Part shown: in pieces, positions 42,791 to 54,955 of the stretch
Layout of the letters: each line of letters begins with the position of its first letter
Position numbering within the stretch: position 1 is the stretch's first letter
NCBI GenBank assembly: GCA_947095585.1
Contig: OX352762.1
Location: 12,627,969 to 12,691,968 of the forward strand
Direction: 5' to 3'
DNA from: Nephrocerus scutellatus
Taxonomy: Eukaryota; Arthropoda; Insecta; Diptera; Pipunculidae
DNA length: 64,000 nt
Position numbers and translations under genes: made by a program
Notes under the pieces: generated by a model
Told to the model about the DNA's origin: nothing
Databases searched by the model: none
What the model saw: only the letters and a program-made list of their open reading frames with translations

Positions 42791-44599
42791 CAGGATTTAC
42801 TTAGTAATTGTCATAGAGTCCATAATACTTTTGTTACTTTTATGGTCACCATTTTTAGATGTTTCTCCCATGTGAGTTTTTATGCAAAAACGCGCACTGT
42901 TGCTTATAGCAAAGTGGCAGAAACCCACAACCCTGGCTGATACCTCTGCTGAAGTTATGTTTGCCTATTTTTTTTTATATATAATGTACACACGCTATAG
43001 TGCTTAGCACAGCGTGGTCTACATGGTGCGTCTCGATAAACTGGATAAGCAATATGATCGTTTGAGGTATTTCGATCTTACGAACGCTTTTCCACGTTTC
43101 TTTGCATATTTGATGATGTATCTTAGAAATTCATGGTCACCAAATGATCGATTCTCTAAATGATTTTAAATTTTCATCTGTAACACTATTTATTACGATT
43201 ATTTGAATTTTATGTTATTTGGAAACACGATACTTGACTGTGCGATTACTACATTTTCTTCGGAATATCCTTAGTATCTATACGTATACACAAACATGTC
43301 TTTAGTCCTCGTCCTTTGCACGATATTCATTTTTATTTCTAAAGAAAAGTAAAACAAAATAATATTCCACGATGAAACTTCTACTATCAGGAAATATTCA
43401 CAAAAACTGTGCACTTGTTTAGTATCACAACAAAGACGGGGGAAACAGCTAAAAATACACTTTGCCTAAAGCAAGCTTCAGCGTAGTTACGTTTGTCCTC
43501 GTTATGTTTTGAGCCTTGGAATATTCTCCATTACTCCAGCAAGGCCTTTTATTGCAAGTAAACAAGTTGTTGACCTGCATTATATTTTTCTTTTCTTGAT
43601 GCACATAACATTTTTTAACGACGACTATAATGATGAAGATAATAATTATGAAATGCGCGTCATTGGACAGAATTCGTTGGGTGGGTTGAGTCTTTTATTT
43701 ACGTTGAGTTATTTCGTTTTCCATCTGACTTTTTTGCGTACACAAAACTATAGAACAGAGAAAGTTATTTTATTTTGCCTCGCAAACTGAGTGTCCTTCA
43801 TGTAGAAATTACAAGACAAGAACACACAACTATCTTAGAGAAGAAAGAACGCTTAATGAATCGCCTAAGTGTGCAAATGCTAGCAATGTCAACACGTTGC
43901 AGAGACTAACCCAAATAGAATTAAACTAAATATGAACTTTCCCCATCAGTAATTAGAGCAGAGCAAGGTTGTTGACCCAGATTTTAAAAAATACAAGATA
44001 AGCATTTCCTTTCTTAAATGTTATGTCAGATCAGTGTTGTTTGAGATAAAATTTTTCTTTGGAAAATATTTCTTTAGCAAAACTCCTCTTTGTTTTTTTT
44101 TCTTTCTAAGGATGGCTTTCGCTAAAGGTTAACAAAGAAGGAAATCGAGTTGAGCACGGCATACTTAGACCCACTCTGCGAATAGTTAAGCCTAATGACA
44201 AATACCGTGGAACGATGCATTCTTCGTGATCATCTTCACACGTTCTTCTCATTATTCCCCTTAAGTTAAATGGAACTGCAAGAGATGCAAAGAAAATAGA
44301 AGGAATTTAAATATCTTGCGGCAAAGAAGAATCTTCTTCGTTTATTCTTTGCACTGCTGAGTCTACCACTAGTCGCACTTGTTGTTGGCGGTCGCATTGC
44401 TCTGTGACACACTTAACCTATGCAATTGTCATAAAATTGTATAAAATTTAACCTATATTTGACTACGTATGTTGTATGTTTGAGTGCTGGTCTAAGGATG
44501 ACTTGACGCCACAATGCGAAAATACGAAATTAAATCATCAGCGGTAGCGAGAGGAATTGTCGTGTAGTGAAATACTCGTATATTGGATAGGAGAGGTGA
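42791..44599. other. Spacer, nothing recognised
   Basis: 1.8 kb with no motif-bearing frame. The 93-codon frame at 43509-43790 lacks an ATG context and domains. Confidence 0.5.
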
Positions 44600-45110
44600 T
44601 TCCGCCTATGATAGCATAGCCAGAGTAGAACCTTATAAAGGCCATGATAGAATTCGAGATACCAAATAAACTGACAAGACTATGTAGGTTGATTATGACC
44701 AATGTTATAAGCCAAGTAAAAATATCCGGATCACTACCAATCCCATTCAAGATCTATAAAGAGGTCCGACAAGGGGATGGACTGGCCTGCGTTCTCTTTA
44801 ACCTGGTGTTGGAGAAAGTGATCAGAGACTCTGACGTAACGGCGAGAGGAACAATCCTCTATAAGTTCATTCAGATACTGGTTTACGCTGACGACATCAA
44901 CATCGTTGGTAGAAACCAAAGATCTGTACAAGAAGCTTTCATTCACATCGAGCGGGTGGCACGAAATCTTGGGCTGCACATTAATGACAGCAAAACAAAG
45001 TTCATGGTGGCTAGGCGATAACAGCATGAAACGAGAAATACGCGCACGGTTGCTTTACTTTACATTACATTACTTACTTACATTACATGTCAAGACTCTT
45101 CAAATCCAGG
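44600..45110 (+). mobile_element. Family B RTE-like RT fragment with intact YADD
   Basis: Open 125 codons at 44644-45021: NKLTRLCRLIMTNVISQVKI, YKEVRQGDGLACVLFNLVLE (motif B') and ILVYADDINIVGRNQ (YADD 44884-44895), then ARNLGLHINDSKTKFMVA. At about 45018 a deletion joins it to DNSMKREIRARL and the SRLFKSR segment, and it stops at 45110 against a minus-strand family A copy. Confidence 0.82.
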
Positions 45111-47140
45111 AATCCCCAGAGGAGGGGGTTGTACGAAGTGCTCCGCTCATGCATAGACTATCTGATCTTTGGACTTTTCTAACTATGTCAAGGTTTACTT
45201 TTTTATTTAAGGCATAGTCCGCTATACAGTCACATCGTATAGAAGAGTAGGTCTTACTACCGCTGTATATAGCCAATGGGTTATATGGGGTTGAAGACCC
45301 CAACGGCTACCAAATGGCTTTTTTGCATGAGAAGAGTGCCACTGTGGCTTTACGAACTCTTTCTTGTATGTTAGGTTTCCTGCTCAACTTCCTGTCCAAA
45401 ATTAGACCCAAATATTTGGCTCTAACAGAGAATGTTAAGCTTATACCTTTGATAGAAGGACGGATAATAAGTGGAACTTTTTATTTCCTGATGAATTGGA
45501 CAAGCTCAGTTTTGTGAGGACTTACCCCTAAACCACAGCGATCTGCCCTGCAAGTAGTGTGTTGAGAGCATTTTGCAGGAGTTCCTTTAGGGTATTCGGG
45601 TATTTTCTTGAGACTGCAATAGCAACGTCATCTGCATAAGCGATTACTTTGCAGCCATCACCTCTTAGACATACCAGCAGTTCGCCTTCCATAAAGTTCC
45701 ATAGAAGGGGGACAGGACTCCCCTCTGCAGACAGATCTTCTGGCAGACGACATGTCCAGCTTTGAATTAATAATCCTACTTATGATAAGAAGATTAACAA
45801 TTCGTCAAGCGAGTCGTCCACTTTCAAAGTCGACAGAGTGTCCGTAATCGCAGATGTGTTGACGTTGTTAAAAGCGCTAGGAATACCACCATTGTGCACT
45901 CCTTGTTGTGAAGGCAATGTTCAATAGAACGTACCAGTGTGTGTGCAGAGCTATTTCTACAGACTTGCCTTTACAATACTCGTGCTGATCTGTAGACATG
46001 AGTCTTTTGTCAATGCGTGTGTGTATGTAGATCAGTCGATCAGTCTTTCCAGTGTCTTTAACAGGAATGATGAAAGAATGATTGGTCTGCGATCCTTTGG
46101 ACTAACGTGCGAACATTTCCCGGATTTGGGTATGAAAACTACGTTTACTTCTCTCCATAAAACTGGAATATGGACGAGATCGAGACAACTCTTCAAAATT
46201 GTTTCCAGCAAAGGAAGGATATTATCCGAAGCCCTTTGCAGCTCGGCTGGAATTATGCCATCAGGTCCTGCAGATTTTTATGGTTTGAAGCTTTGTAGCA
46301 CCCAAAGCAGTTTGTTCTTATTTATCAGATCGGTGGAGATAGTTGTACGAGTGTCTGCCCTATCAAGGCCGACATTACTTATAGCATTGGAGCTTCCCGT
46401 GAAGTGGGTATATAAAAGCGATTCTTTGCTTGAGGTAGTCAACGAGCCATCGGCATTATTGGATTGGTTGCGAGGATTGTTTATATCCTAGACGCCTCAG
46501 AAGATTCTTCTATTTTATCACAGAAGAGTCTCCAAGAAGAGCGCTTGGCTGTCCTTAATTCTCTTTTATAAAGTTTGAGAGATGCTTTGTAAGCATCCAA
46601 ATCAGCTTCTAATCAAGTAGCCTTGGCTACGCTGAATAGCTTCCTGCAGCTGCTTCTGAAATGCCCTAATTCCGAGGTCCACCAATGTGGTTTCTTCTTG
46701 CCTCTTGGACAAATGAGAGGACAGGCAGAAAGCCCCCTATTAAAAGCACAGGTGAGTAACTTCACCTTGTTGTCAAGTTAATTAGTTCTAAGTGGGGGAA
46801 TAGTAAGATCATAGCGTACCTTTTTAAAAGTGTTGGAACGTTACTCGGTATTTGAGGCAGTCAGTCTTCCTATGATTGATTTCTATAAGGTGATTGGCGA
46901 GGGGGTTTGTCGTCTAAACTGAATTGTATGTACCGGTGATCGGAGAAAGAATGTTCAGCCGATACCTTCCAGTCTAGAATTAATTGGTTGAGAGAGTTGG
47001 TGACAAGAGTAATATCTAACACTTCTTGTCGACTCCTGGTTACGAATGTTCGTTCATTACCAGTATTGACTACAGTTAGGTTAGTACTTAAAATATAATC
47101 AAAAAGTAACTCACCCCTGTCGTTGATGTCGGAGCTTTAA
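45111..47140 (-). mobile_element. Family A copy, minus strand, sister of the copy at 545-3520
   Basis: From 47140: EN from the GSSDIN position (47137), SRQEVLDITLVTNSLNQLIL DWKVSAEHSFSDHRY (47040-46930), the linker with RKLFSVAKATxL (46650), QSFKPYKSAGPDGIIP (46290-46245), motif C VIAYADDVAIAVSRKYP (YADD 45638-45627), and the thumb KVQRSDSLCMSGALRTTPSS at 45170-45115. It is cut within EN at the 5' side and within the thumb at the 3' side, so RNase H and knuckle are absent. The 184-codon plus-strand frame at 45937-46491 is antisense to RT. Confidence 0.82.
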
Positions 47141-47994
47141 TCAACCCTAACTACAAATTAAGTGCAAAAAATTGCAGTCGTATTTTGGCTAAAATATAAA
47201 AAGATATTAAGCGCATAATTCAACATAACCGACTTTTAATAAGCACGGTAAAGTTAAGACGCTCTTGCTTTGTGGTTTCCATGATTGTCTTGCAAATGCA
47301 AGAGTCTATTTCCACATCACGAATTCACCATAATTACAAAAGCACGCTGTCTTGCGTCATCAGATCGCATTCTTTTGAAAGCCGCACAAAAGAAAATAAA
47401 AACTTCAAAATGAATGCGCACACAATAAAATGCAAGCTTCGCGACCAAATCGAAAAGAAAAGCCTTTTAAAGTTTTATCGTCGTGACGTGGCATTGTGCC
47501 AAACCTGTATACTTCGTTTCATTATCCTTTAGAAGCAAACTGACTCGCGTTTTCTATGAACCAATATAATGGACTTTGTCAACCATTTCAATTACACGAT
47601 GAACGAATGAACAAAGAGCGTTTGGAAAAAGTTCTGAAATGAAAGGTCAAAATTGAAGCTTCAGCGTTTCCCTTTTCTTTCTTTGAAGAACTTTGAATCG
47701 CGTACAGCGCATTGTTGTACAGGAACAAATCAGCGGTGTACGAGGAATTTCCAAAAAGACCAATCCCTTTGTATTGAGTGTTCAGAGTCAAAGCCAATAT
47801 GTTGCTGTATAAAATTGATTTTAGATTTCGGATAGTTTCTGAGAGAGATGAGAATTTTTTTTAAATATCAACTGTACTGACATTCTGCGGACATATTATT
47901 AATTTTATTAAGTCCTTTTGTATTGTTTGGTCGTTATTTTTACCTTGTTATCGTTAAATTATGAGGAGACATGTCCTTACGGTGATAAGACTTC
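47141..47994. other. Spacer
   Basis: No supported gene. Open frames at 47272-47532 and 47588-47835 carry no domain. Confidence 0.45.
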
Positions 47995-49090
47995 TTCTTT
48001 TTCTTCTTTCTTTCCTTTACTCCGTGGGGGAGCCCTATGCTTCTACAAACGCCCGCCAACGAACTCGATTTAACGCCTGAGGTTTCAAGAGACGCCACTC
48101 GGTCCCCTGGGATCTTGCTTCCTCTTCTATTGTCCTTTTCCATGTCTTGCTAGGACGGCCAACTAGACGGCTTCCTTGTGGATTCCAGTCGAGCGTCAGT
48201 TTCGTAATGTCGTCCGCTGGCTTTCTCAAAGTGTGGCCAATCCAGCTCCATTTTCGTGGTCTGATGGTGAGCGCGATTGCTTCCTGCTGTGTTACTCTCC
48301 GCAAGTATTGATTGTTGATAATGACCGGCCATCTTATTCTCAGTATCCTCCTTATGCACTTGTTGACGAAAACTTGGAGGCGCGTCGCAATTGACTCTGT
48401 CACTTTCCACGTTTCGCAGCCATACAAGAGTACTGAGAGAACGTTAGATCTGAAGATCATTAGCTTTAGATTCCGGGAGATATAGGATTGTCGCGCCTTG
48501 TTTACCACGAGAGCACACATCCGAGTCAGCACCACAATTTTTTGACATCCAGCTGCCCAAATAACAAAACTTATCGACTTCCTCTATCTGATGTCCGTCA
48601 ATCGAGAGATCACATGTTCCACTAGCGTTAACGCGAAGTAGTTTTGTTTTTGAGACGTTAATTTTTAAACCCACTTTGTTAGCTCTAGTGAGTTCTAGTG
48701 AGTTTAATTTTCGCTCCATGTCACCTAGCGATTGTGACGATAGGTCTTCCAGGCGGTGAAAAACATTCCATGGCAAACCCGATAGAGTACGGGTTACTAT
48801 TTTCATCACCCAGTCAATAACAATTGTGATAAGCAGTGGTGAGAGGGTGGGTGCAGCCTTGCTTTACTCCCGAGTAGATGTTGAAAGGTGAGCCTAGATG
48901 ACCGTTATTAATGACGCGGCATATTGAGTCGCGGTACAGCTCCTTTATGATGTTGATGACTTTTTTCCGGTACACCATAACTAGACAAAATCTGCCACAT
49001 CATGTTTCGGCCTACGCTATCAAAAGCGCGTTTAAAATCATTTCTCAAGATTGGCTCTAACGCATTCGTTAGATAAGACTAATACCTACT
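47995..49090 (-). mobile_element. Family C relative (RTE/SR2-like), 5' truncated, with A/G-rich tail
   Basis: Minus strand: FKRAFDSVGRNMMWQILSSY (motif A, about 49030), IYSGVKQGCT (B'), then 48809-48444 with KVGLKINVSKTKLLRVNASG, LSIDGHQIEEVDKFCYLGSW. After a frame change near 48540 follow NVLSVLLYGCETWKVTESIA TRLQVFVNKCIRRILRIRWP, RKWSWIGHTLRKPADDITKL and LDWNPQGSRLVGRPSKTWKR to the stop at 48035. The 3' end is a run of GAA/AAG steps near 47990-48025. Motif C is deleted. The C-terminal 166 codons (48035-48535) are intact. Confidence 0.85.
48035..48535 (-). pseudogene. Family C relative, RT C-terminal 166 codons
   Basis: Open and full of family signatures (VLLYGCETWKVT, FVNKCIRRIL, WIGHTLRKP, TLDWNPQG, RVRWRAFVEA). 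It ends at a natural stop. The upstream frame is shifted by one deletion. Confidence 0.8.
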
Positions 49091-49754
49091 AATACCTACT
49101 TTTTACTTGTCGATGCTGCTGACTATCTGAATCTTATTCAAAGAGGAAGGCATTAAGTGTATTGTTACATTTGTTTTGTTATAATAAATGGTGGTTAAAA
49201 CACTTACCCAACAGTGGAAAAATGCGTGTTATCTACTCTGATTTTACTTTCTATACATTCATAACTTGCTGATTATTACAATTCCGGAAAAAAGTGGTTT
49301 ATCTAAACTGTATATTACTTTGAGAAGCAAATGAAACTTTTGAATTATTACCAGTAGTAACTAACAGTCTACAAAGAAAAAAAAACATCCTGCCTTATGA
49401 GCTCATGTGATATCACGTAAATTTATGTGACGTTTTGTTCCTTATCGCATTCTCTGATACATAGGTTGGGGTGGCTGTCGGCAGGAAGCCGACCCACTTG
49501 GACCAATAGATGGTCCATTGTGATTCTCTGATACATACTCGTATGAAAAATTCTAACAACTGAGTTATTTTTCGGCTTTTCTGTCTTGTCATCTTTAACA
49601 ACAAGTGGAAGAGATGGACTTGTGTGCATCTTCAAAAACAATTAGAGCTTAAAGTGGATGGCGCTGAATTTTATAAACATAAAACCTTATTTAGTTAAAT
49701 CTAGCAGAAAGATTAAGGAATTAAAACACAAATTTACAGGGAGTCTTAAGTGCG
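49091..49754. other. Spacer
   Basis: AT-rich. A 15-base direct repeat of TAATACCTACT type occurs at 49080-49103. No gene. Confidence 0.4.
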
Positions 49755-50383
49755 TCATTTTGATTTTAGGTTTTACAAAGTAAGTACTGAGGAAACCCGA
49801 ATAAATTTTAAACGATCCAGAAATTATTGCAATGACCATCTTCAGCGAGTCAAATTCGCCTACGACCAAAAATTGAGGCAAAAAATACTACAATGTCCCA
49901 AAGGGTAGATTGCTCATTGCTGCCTTCTGTACCTCAGAGTATTTAACACTCTATGGGATCTTCATTTGTACTCGTGCAATTGCTAGAGTTTTAAACGATC
50001 TCAACACCAAAAATCCGCTGGCCCAGTTGGTATTTCCCCATTAGTTCTGAAGAGGTGTTCTTCTAAGCTGGCATTACCATTGCGTAAGCCTTTCCATCTA
50101 TCTTCTGTTCTTCTGGAATCTTCCCGAGAAGTTGGAAAACAGCATTTGTCCTGCACATACCCAACAAAAGGCGAGTCGTCGTCAACTTCTTCGTACCCAT
50201 CCATAGCACTTATATCCATTTTTTTAAAGGTCATGAAAACGCTGATCAATTTTCAGCTCATGAAATATCTTGAAACCAACGAAATCCTTAGTGACCGGCA
50301 GTACGGATTTCGTGGACAACGTTCTACTGGTGATTTGATGGTATATCTAACCTAAATGTGGAACCGGTATTTGCATCAATTTG

Positions 50384-50407
50384 GTGAAAGTGAAAGTGAA
50401 AGTGAAA
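50384..50407 (+). repeat. (GTGAAA)4 in-frame microsatellite in family E
   Basis: Four copies of GTGAAA encode alternating Ser/Glu or Val/Lys steps where the sister copy at 22520 has a single GGGAAA. It adds 18 bases without shifting the frame. Confidence 0.8.
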
Positions 50408-50644
50408 CAGCTTTGCATTTGATATTTCCAAGGCATTTGACAGATTTTGGAATCAAGCCTTTTTATCCAAAATGCGTGCTTATGGGCTCGATGAAAAACT
50501 TCTTCATTGGATTAGGAGCTATCTTTGGACCGCTTAATTCAACTTTTATTGGACGGTTTCAAGTCTAAAGTACATCACATATATGCTGGCTGTCCTCAGG
50601 GCTCTGTTTTGTCCCACACACTCTTTCTCATTTTTAAAAATTTT

Positions 50645-51215
50645 TATTTAACTTGACTTGACACTTTTTTCTGTATTTTCGACCATTTTGAGGTCCTTTT
50701 TAACCACATTCCACACGATCTAGAGAGCTGAAATTTGGTGAATGTCTAAGTCCAAAATAGCATTTTTCATATTCCGAGTATGACGTGTGTCGCGTGTGAT
50801 GGGATGAAAAACTTTTTTTTCGACTTCTTTGTGGTCCTTTTTAACCAACTTCCACACGACCTAGAGAGCTGAAATTTGGTGAGTATCTAAGTCCAAAAAA
50901 GTATTTTTTATATTCCACGTACGCGTGATACGTTTCGCGTGTGGTACGTGTGATGGTTTGAAATCGCGCGATTTTCTTGTTTTTAGAGGTCTTTTTTAAC
51001 CACCTTTCGTGTGATCAAGGGGACTGAAATTTTGTGAGCTGTTCAATATCAGGGGTCCATTTTAATATCCCGATTTTGACGCGTGAGGCGTGTGGGAAGC
51101 GTGGAAAAAAGAAAATTCTTTGAATAAACAAAAATAGATATTTTGGCTATTATTACCAAATAATAATCGACTGCGTGGCGATGTATATGTAAACATTTGT
51201 ACCTACGTTTTTTGC
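50645..51215 (-). repeat. S1 mobile repeat unit, about three tandem repeats, inserted in family E
   Basis: AACCACATTCCACACGATC, AACCAACTTCCACACGACC and AACCACCTTTCGTGTGATC begin at 50702, 50843 and 50998 (periods 141 and 155). Each is followed by the ...GAGCTGAAATTTGGTGA segment. The left end shares GTCGAAAATACAG and AAGTTAAATAAAAA, and the right end ATTACCAAATAATAATCG then CGATGTATATG, with the unit at 12640-13366 (inverted). Confidence 0.8.
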
Positions 51216-51345
51216 ATTTATTTGGATTTAATGATATCTTATCTGTGATTTCTAATTCATTCACTCCTTTGCTGACGACAGCACTCTTAGCTTCTCATAT
51301 AAGTTTGAGGAACGTCACTCCACTTCTCAATGGAACTCAAACAAC

Positions 51346-51980
51346 AATTCATATGTCAAGCCTCCAGCGCCACCTACTGGGGTTGAAAAAAAAAAAAAAA
51401 TTATCGGAGTACCATACGAACATATGGTGTAAATATGGCTGTGTTTAGAACGTTTTTGTGCATTAGAAATACACATTTTTAAAAATATCTCGACTTCAGC
51501 GCCAGATTCAAAAAAGGGATAAATATTTAGGATCACCAACCGCACATACGTTGTAAATTTGGCTTCAATATGTTTAGTGTTTTAGGTGTGATGCTCTTAC
51601 ATACATATACACCAATATCTCCACTCCAGCGTCACCAGCGGGTCAAGAAAAAAAACACAAACTAATCGGAATACCAAGCAAACATATGGTTTAAATATGG
51701 CTTTGATACATACAGTGGCTTACTATGACATGTCGATTCAAGCGCCATCGATACGTCCAGTGGTTTAGCAGTGATATGGTTTGATTTATATGCAGAATTA
51801 CATTTTTAAGAATATTTGACTGCAGCGCCACCTACCGGACTCAACAAAGATATACCTTCAAGAGTACCAATCGAACATATGGCTTTACAATGTCTAGTGG
51901 TTTAGGCGTTATGTGATTACAACCATATTCACCAATAGACCAACCACATTTCTCTTCTCCAATGCCACCTTTCAAGCAAC
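51346..51980 (+). repeat. S2 tandem array (CAGCGCCACC-anchored)
   Basis: CAGCG(C/T)C recurs at 51365, 51497, 51627, 51740 and 51822 and, degenerate, near 51955. Between anchors lie AATCGGA.TACCA.CGAACATA and TGGTGTAAATATGGCT, and an ACATTTTTAA(A/G)AATAT segment. Period is about 130 bases in the first three units, shorter after. The middle units are 20-30 per cent diverged by eye. Confidence 0.72.
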
Positions 51981-52140
51981 TAAGAGAGCTGAAATTTTGT
52001 GAACATCTCAGTGACATGCGCCATTACTGAGATCTCACGTGTGGCGCGTATCGCAAGTCGCGTATGATGCGTGGAAAAGTGTTTTTTGTTGTTGTTGTTG
52101 ACTTTTTGAGGTCCATTTTAACCAACTTTCACACCAGTTA
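51981..52140 (-). repeat. S1 repeat, single unit
   Basis: GAGAGCTGAAATTTTGTGA at 51981, a GTGTGGCGCGTATCGC block at 52039, a (GTT)n insertion at about 52087-52097, and GAGGTCCATTTTAACCAACT then TTCACAC at 52105-52132. Confidence 0.65.
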
Positions 52141-53054
52141 TATGTTGCAGAGTTGCAGCAAAAGAGTAAATTCATATTATTGGCACTTATCGCAATTGTT
52201 CACGATGTTGCTCCAACGAGAAAAACGTCAAGGAATTTATTACCGAGTGCCATACATAACTCAGTAATAAAAGTTATAAAAAAAATTAATTTAAGTGTCC
52301 GAGGAAAGTTTGAATAGTCAATATTAACACACCAATCGCAATAATGTCAACTATTTCATTGGCAGCGAGTTATTTCTCCCGTTTGTATCTTCATATTTAA
52401 GTCCGCAATAATGCAATAAATCTGATCAATTCTTCTACAAGCACTCTCGCCTAAGTCAAGACGTATGAAAATCACTTTGACAGGACAGGAAAGGACTCGA
52501 ATGCAATTTATTTTCAATTTATTCTTTTGATTTACATCAAATATCTCTACTCGTATAGGTATATCATGTTGCTGCTATACTTCAATTGAATTATTACCAA
52601 CAACAAAAAATGATAAAATTTAGTTTGCATCTCAAATGGGAAATAATACAACTGAAAGTGAGTTATATATTACAGCCATACAAGCAGATCAAAGGTTTTG
52701 TTGGGGATATTGACTACCAGCAATAAATCTCTTCCGATTTAAAGGAGATATCATTCAGTTATGCGAATCTTAAGTGTGGCCGTCCCAGTGTACTTCCCCG
52801 TTGGTACATTTTTACTTAAACGAACTATGTGTACTTTATTTTTCCACGATGGCTGGTGGTTTTCTTTATTATACAGTCTCTGAAATTGTTTGTCTTTACT
52901 TCCGGGGGCAAAAATTCTCCGTATTACTTTCTCCCGAATGCGACTAAAATCCCGATTAGCTTTTGGTTCTGTTGTGTACGCGAGTATTCGATAACGCTAA
53001 AATTCTGTACCCGGCTGGTTCATCGCAAGCAATTCTTTGTAGCAACAATTCATC
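52141..53054. other. Spacer
   Basis: No motif-bearing frame; nothing repeated elsewhere in the window. Confidence 0.45.
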
Positions 53055-53345
53055 GCAAAGCCCTCTAGGTCGTGCGAAAGGCGGTTAAAAAAGACCTCAA
53101 AAACGAGAAAATGGTGCGATTTTAAACCATCACGCGAAAGGTGACACGCGTTATATGTGGAATATAAAAAATTCTTAGATACTCACAAAATTCAACTCTC
53201 TAGGTCATGTGGAAGGTGGTTAAAAAGAAACTCAAAGAAGTCGAAAACAAAATTTCATCACAAGCGACACACGCGACACGCGACACGCGATACGCAATAC
53301 GCTTCATACTCGGAATATAAAAAATTCTATATTGCACTACGGGGG
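53055..53345 (+). repeat. S1 repeat, about two units, plus orientation
   Basis: CTCTAGGTCGTGCGAAAGGC at 53062 and CTCTAGGTCATGTGGAAGGT at 53198 are 136 bases apart. A CACGCGACACGCGACACGC block lies near 53273-53292. The array is inverted relative to 50645-51215 and 51981-52140, and lacks the non-repeat ends. Confidence 0.7.
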
Positions 53346-53399
53346 CACCCATACAAATGTTGTAAAAAATTTTCCCGATTTTCTTAAAATTGTATACGC

Positions 53400-54955
53400 A
53401 TGTGTATCTCCAATGGACGAACGTACCGAGGTGCTAACGTCTACTCGGACCCCTATCTATCACGAAAGACTCCATCCGCGAACCATATTCGAATCAACAT
53501 GGCTGTCCTTCGCAACGAAGAGACCAGGAAAAACTACGGCGATAGGACTCGCCCTAAGTGCAGGGAGAGTAAGTCCTGGGGCTGAGATGTCTAGCGTAAA
53601 AGAGAAAACACGCCTTAAGAATACTGTCATTAGAACTGTTGACTCCATCTTACGCAGTAGTTGTAGAGATCGGAACGACTGGTTCGATAACGAATGTAAG
53701 CTAGTGACTGAACCTAAGAATGTTGCGTACCCGGCAAGGCAACAATAGAAGGCGGGTAAACGAAGATAAATACAAACAGTTCATCGACGAAAGAAATCAC
53801 CCTGTGAGAAGAATCTCGTCCGTGAACTAGAACAGTACAGAGAGCAAGGACCGCACCAGGCGCAGAAGTTCTACCAAAGATTCCGCGGTATGACGCAATG
53901 TACACCGCGTTGAATATACTGAAAAGATAAAGAGGGTAATCTGATCACCGATCTCAAAGGCATCTTAGAGCGATGGATAGAGTTGCTAAATGGCCAGCTA
54001 ACAATGGAATTGGAGGCTCCACAAATGACCGAAGGCCATACTATGCTGCCGCCACCAAGCATGGATGAAGTTCGCAGAGCGATAAATCGGCTCAAAAATA
54101 ATTAGGCCCCGGGATCTGATGGTATCCCAGCGGAACTAATTAAAACAGGAGGGCCCCGTAATACACCAAGCAATTCATGAACTAATAGTGCAAGTATGGG
54201 AGGAAGATACCAGAAGACTGGCGAAGATGCATTCTGTGCCCCTTGGTCCATACGTGTGTGGCTATATCCCAGCCTAATTAACAACTGATCAGATTTACAC
54301 CCTTAGGCATGTGATGGAAAAATGCCTAGAGTTTCAAAACTCACTACACCATATTTTTATAGACTTTAATGCCGCCTATGATAGTATAGGCAGAGTAGAA
54401 CTTTATTAAGCCATGATTCGGCATCACAAAAAAACGTACACGACTATGTAGGTTGACCATGATCAATGTTATAAGCCAAGTAAAAATATCCGGATCACTA
54501 TCAAGCACATTCAACATCTATAACGGGCTCCGACAAGGGGATGGACTGGTCTGCATCCTCTATAACTTGGTGTTGGAGAAAGTGATCCGAGACTCTGACG
54601 CAACGGCGAGAGGAACAATCCTCTATAAGTCCATTCAGATACACTGGCTTACGCAGACGATATTGACATCGTTGGTAGAAACCGAAGAGCTGTACAGAAA
54701 GCTTTCATCCAGATAGAGGAGGTGGCACGAAATATGGGGCTGCACATAAATGAGAGCAAAACAAAGTACACGGTGCCCACGCCTGCGAGTAGAAGATCCA
54801 ACAATTGTCCCTCAATTCAAATAGTGGGGCGCGAATTTGAAGAAGTGCATTCCTTTAACTATCTCGGGTCAACTGTAGCAGCCGATAACAGCATGGAACC
54901 AGAAATACTTGCACGGTTGTTTAAAGCCAACAAAGCCTCTTATAGTCTGCCGTAA
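53400..54955 (+). mobile_element. Family B RTE-like copy (end of EN to RT/C-terminus)
   Basis: Plus strand: RTYRGANVYSD at 53412, LSAGRVSPGAEMSSVKEKTR and LKNTVIRTVDSILRSSCRDR NDWFDNECKLVTEPKNVAY (53560-53740), a linker with frameshifts, INRLKNN then APGSDGIPAELI (54085-54140), FIDFNAAYDSI (54360), NVISQVKISGSL, LRQGDGLVCILYNLVLEKVI (54530-54590), ADDIDIVGRNRRAVQKAF in another frame, then ARNMGLHINESKTKYTVPTP and FNYLGSTVAADNSMEPEI to 54955. About six frameshifts or stops. Confidence 0.83.

Larger units (their letters stand above)
49755..51345 (+). mobile_element. Family E copy interrupted by an S1 unit
   Basis: Left part 49755-50644: NFKRSRNYCNDHLQRVKFAY DQKLRQKILQCPKG, an internal deletion, VLNDLNTKNPLAQL, LMKYLETNEILSDRQYGFRG QRSTGDLMVYLT and GCPQGSVLSHTLFLIF (motif B') at 50585-50635. 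Right part 51216-51345: LSVISNS and HSFADDSTLSFSYKFEERHS. The 22690-22850 copy has B' and motif C only ~90 bases apart, so the 570 bases between are an insertion (S1). Confidence 0.82.

Noticed and set aside
45937..46491. 184-codon plus-strand open frame
   Set aside because: It is antisense to the RT of the minus-strand family A copy (KSAGPDGII and YADD are on the other strand); the same antisense pattern occurs at 1212-1788.
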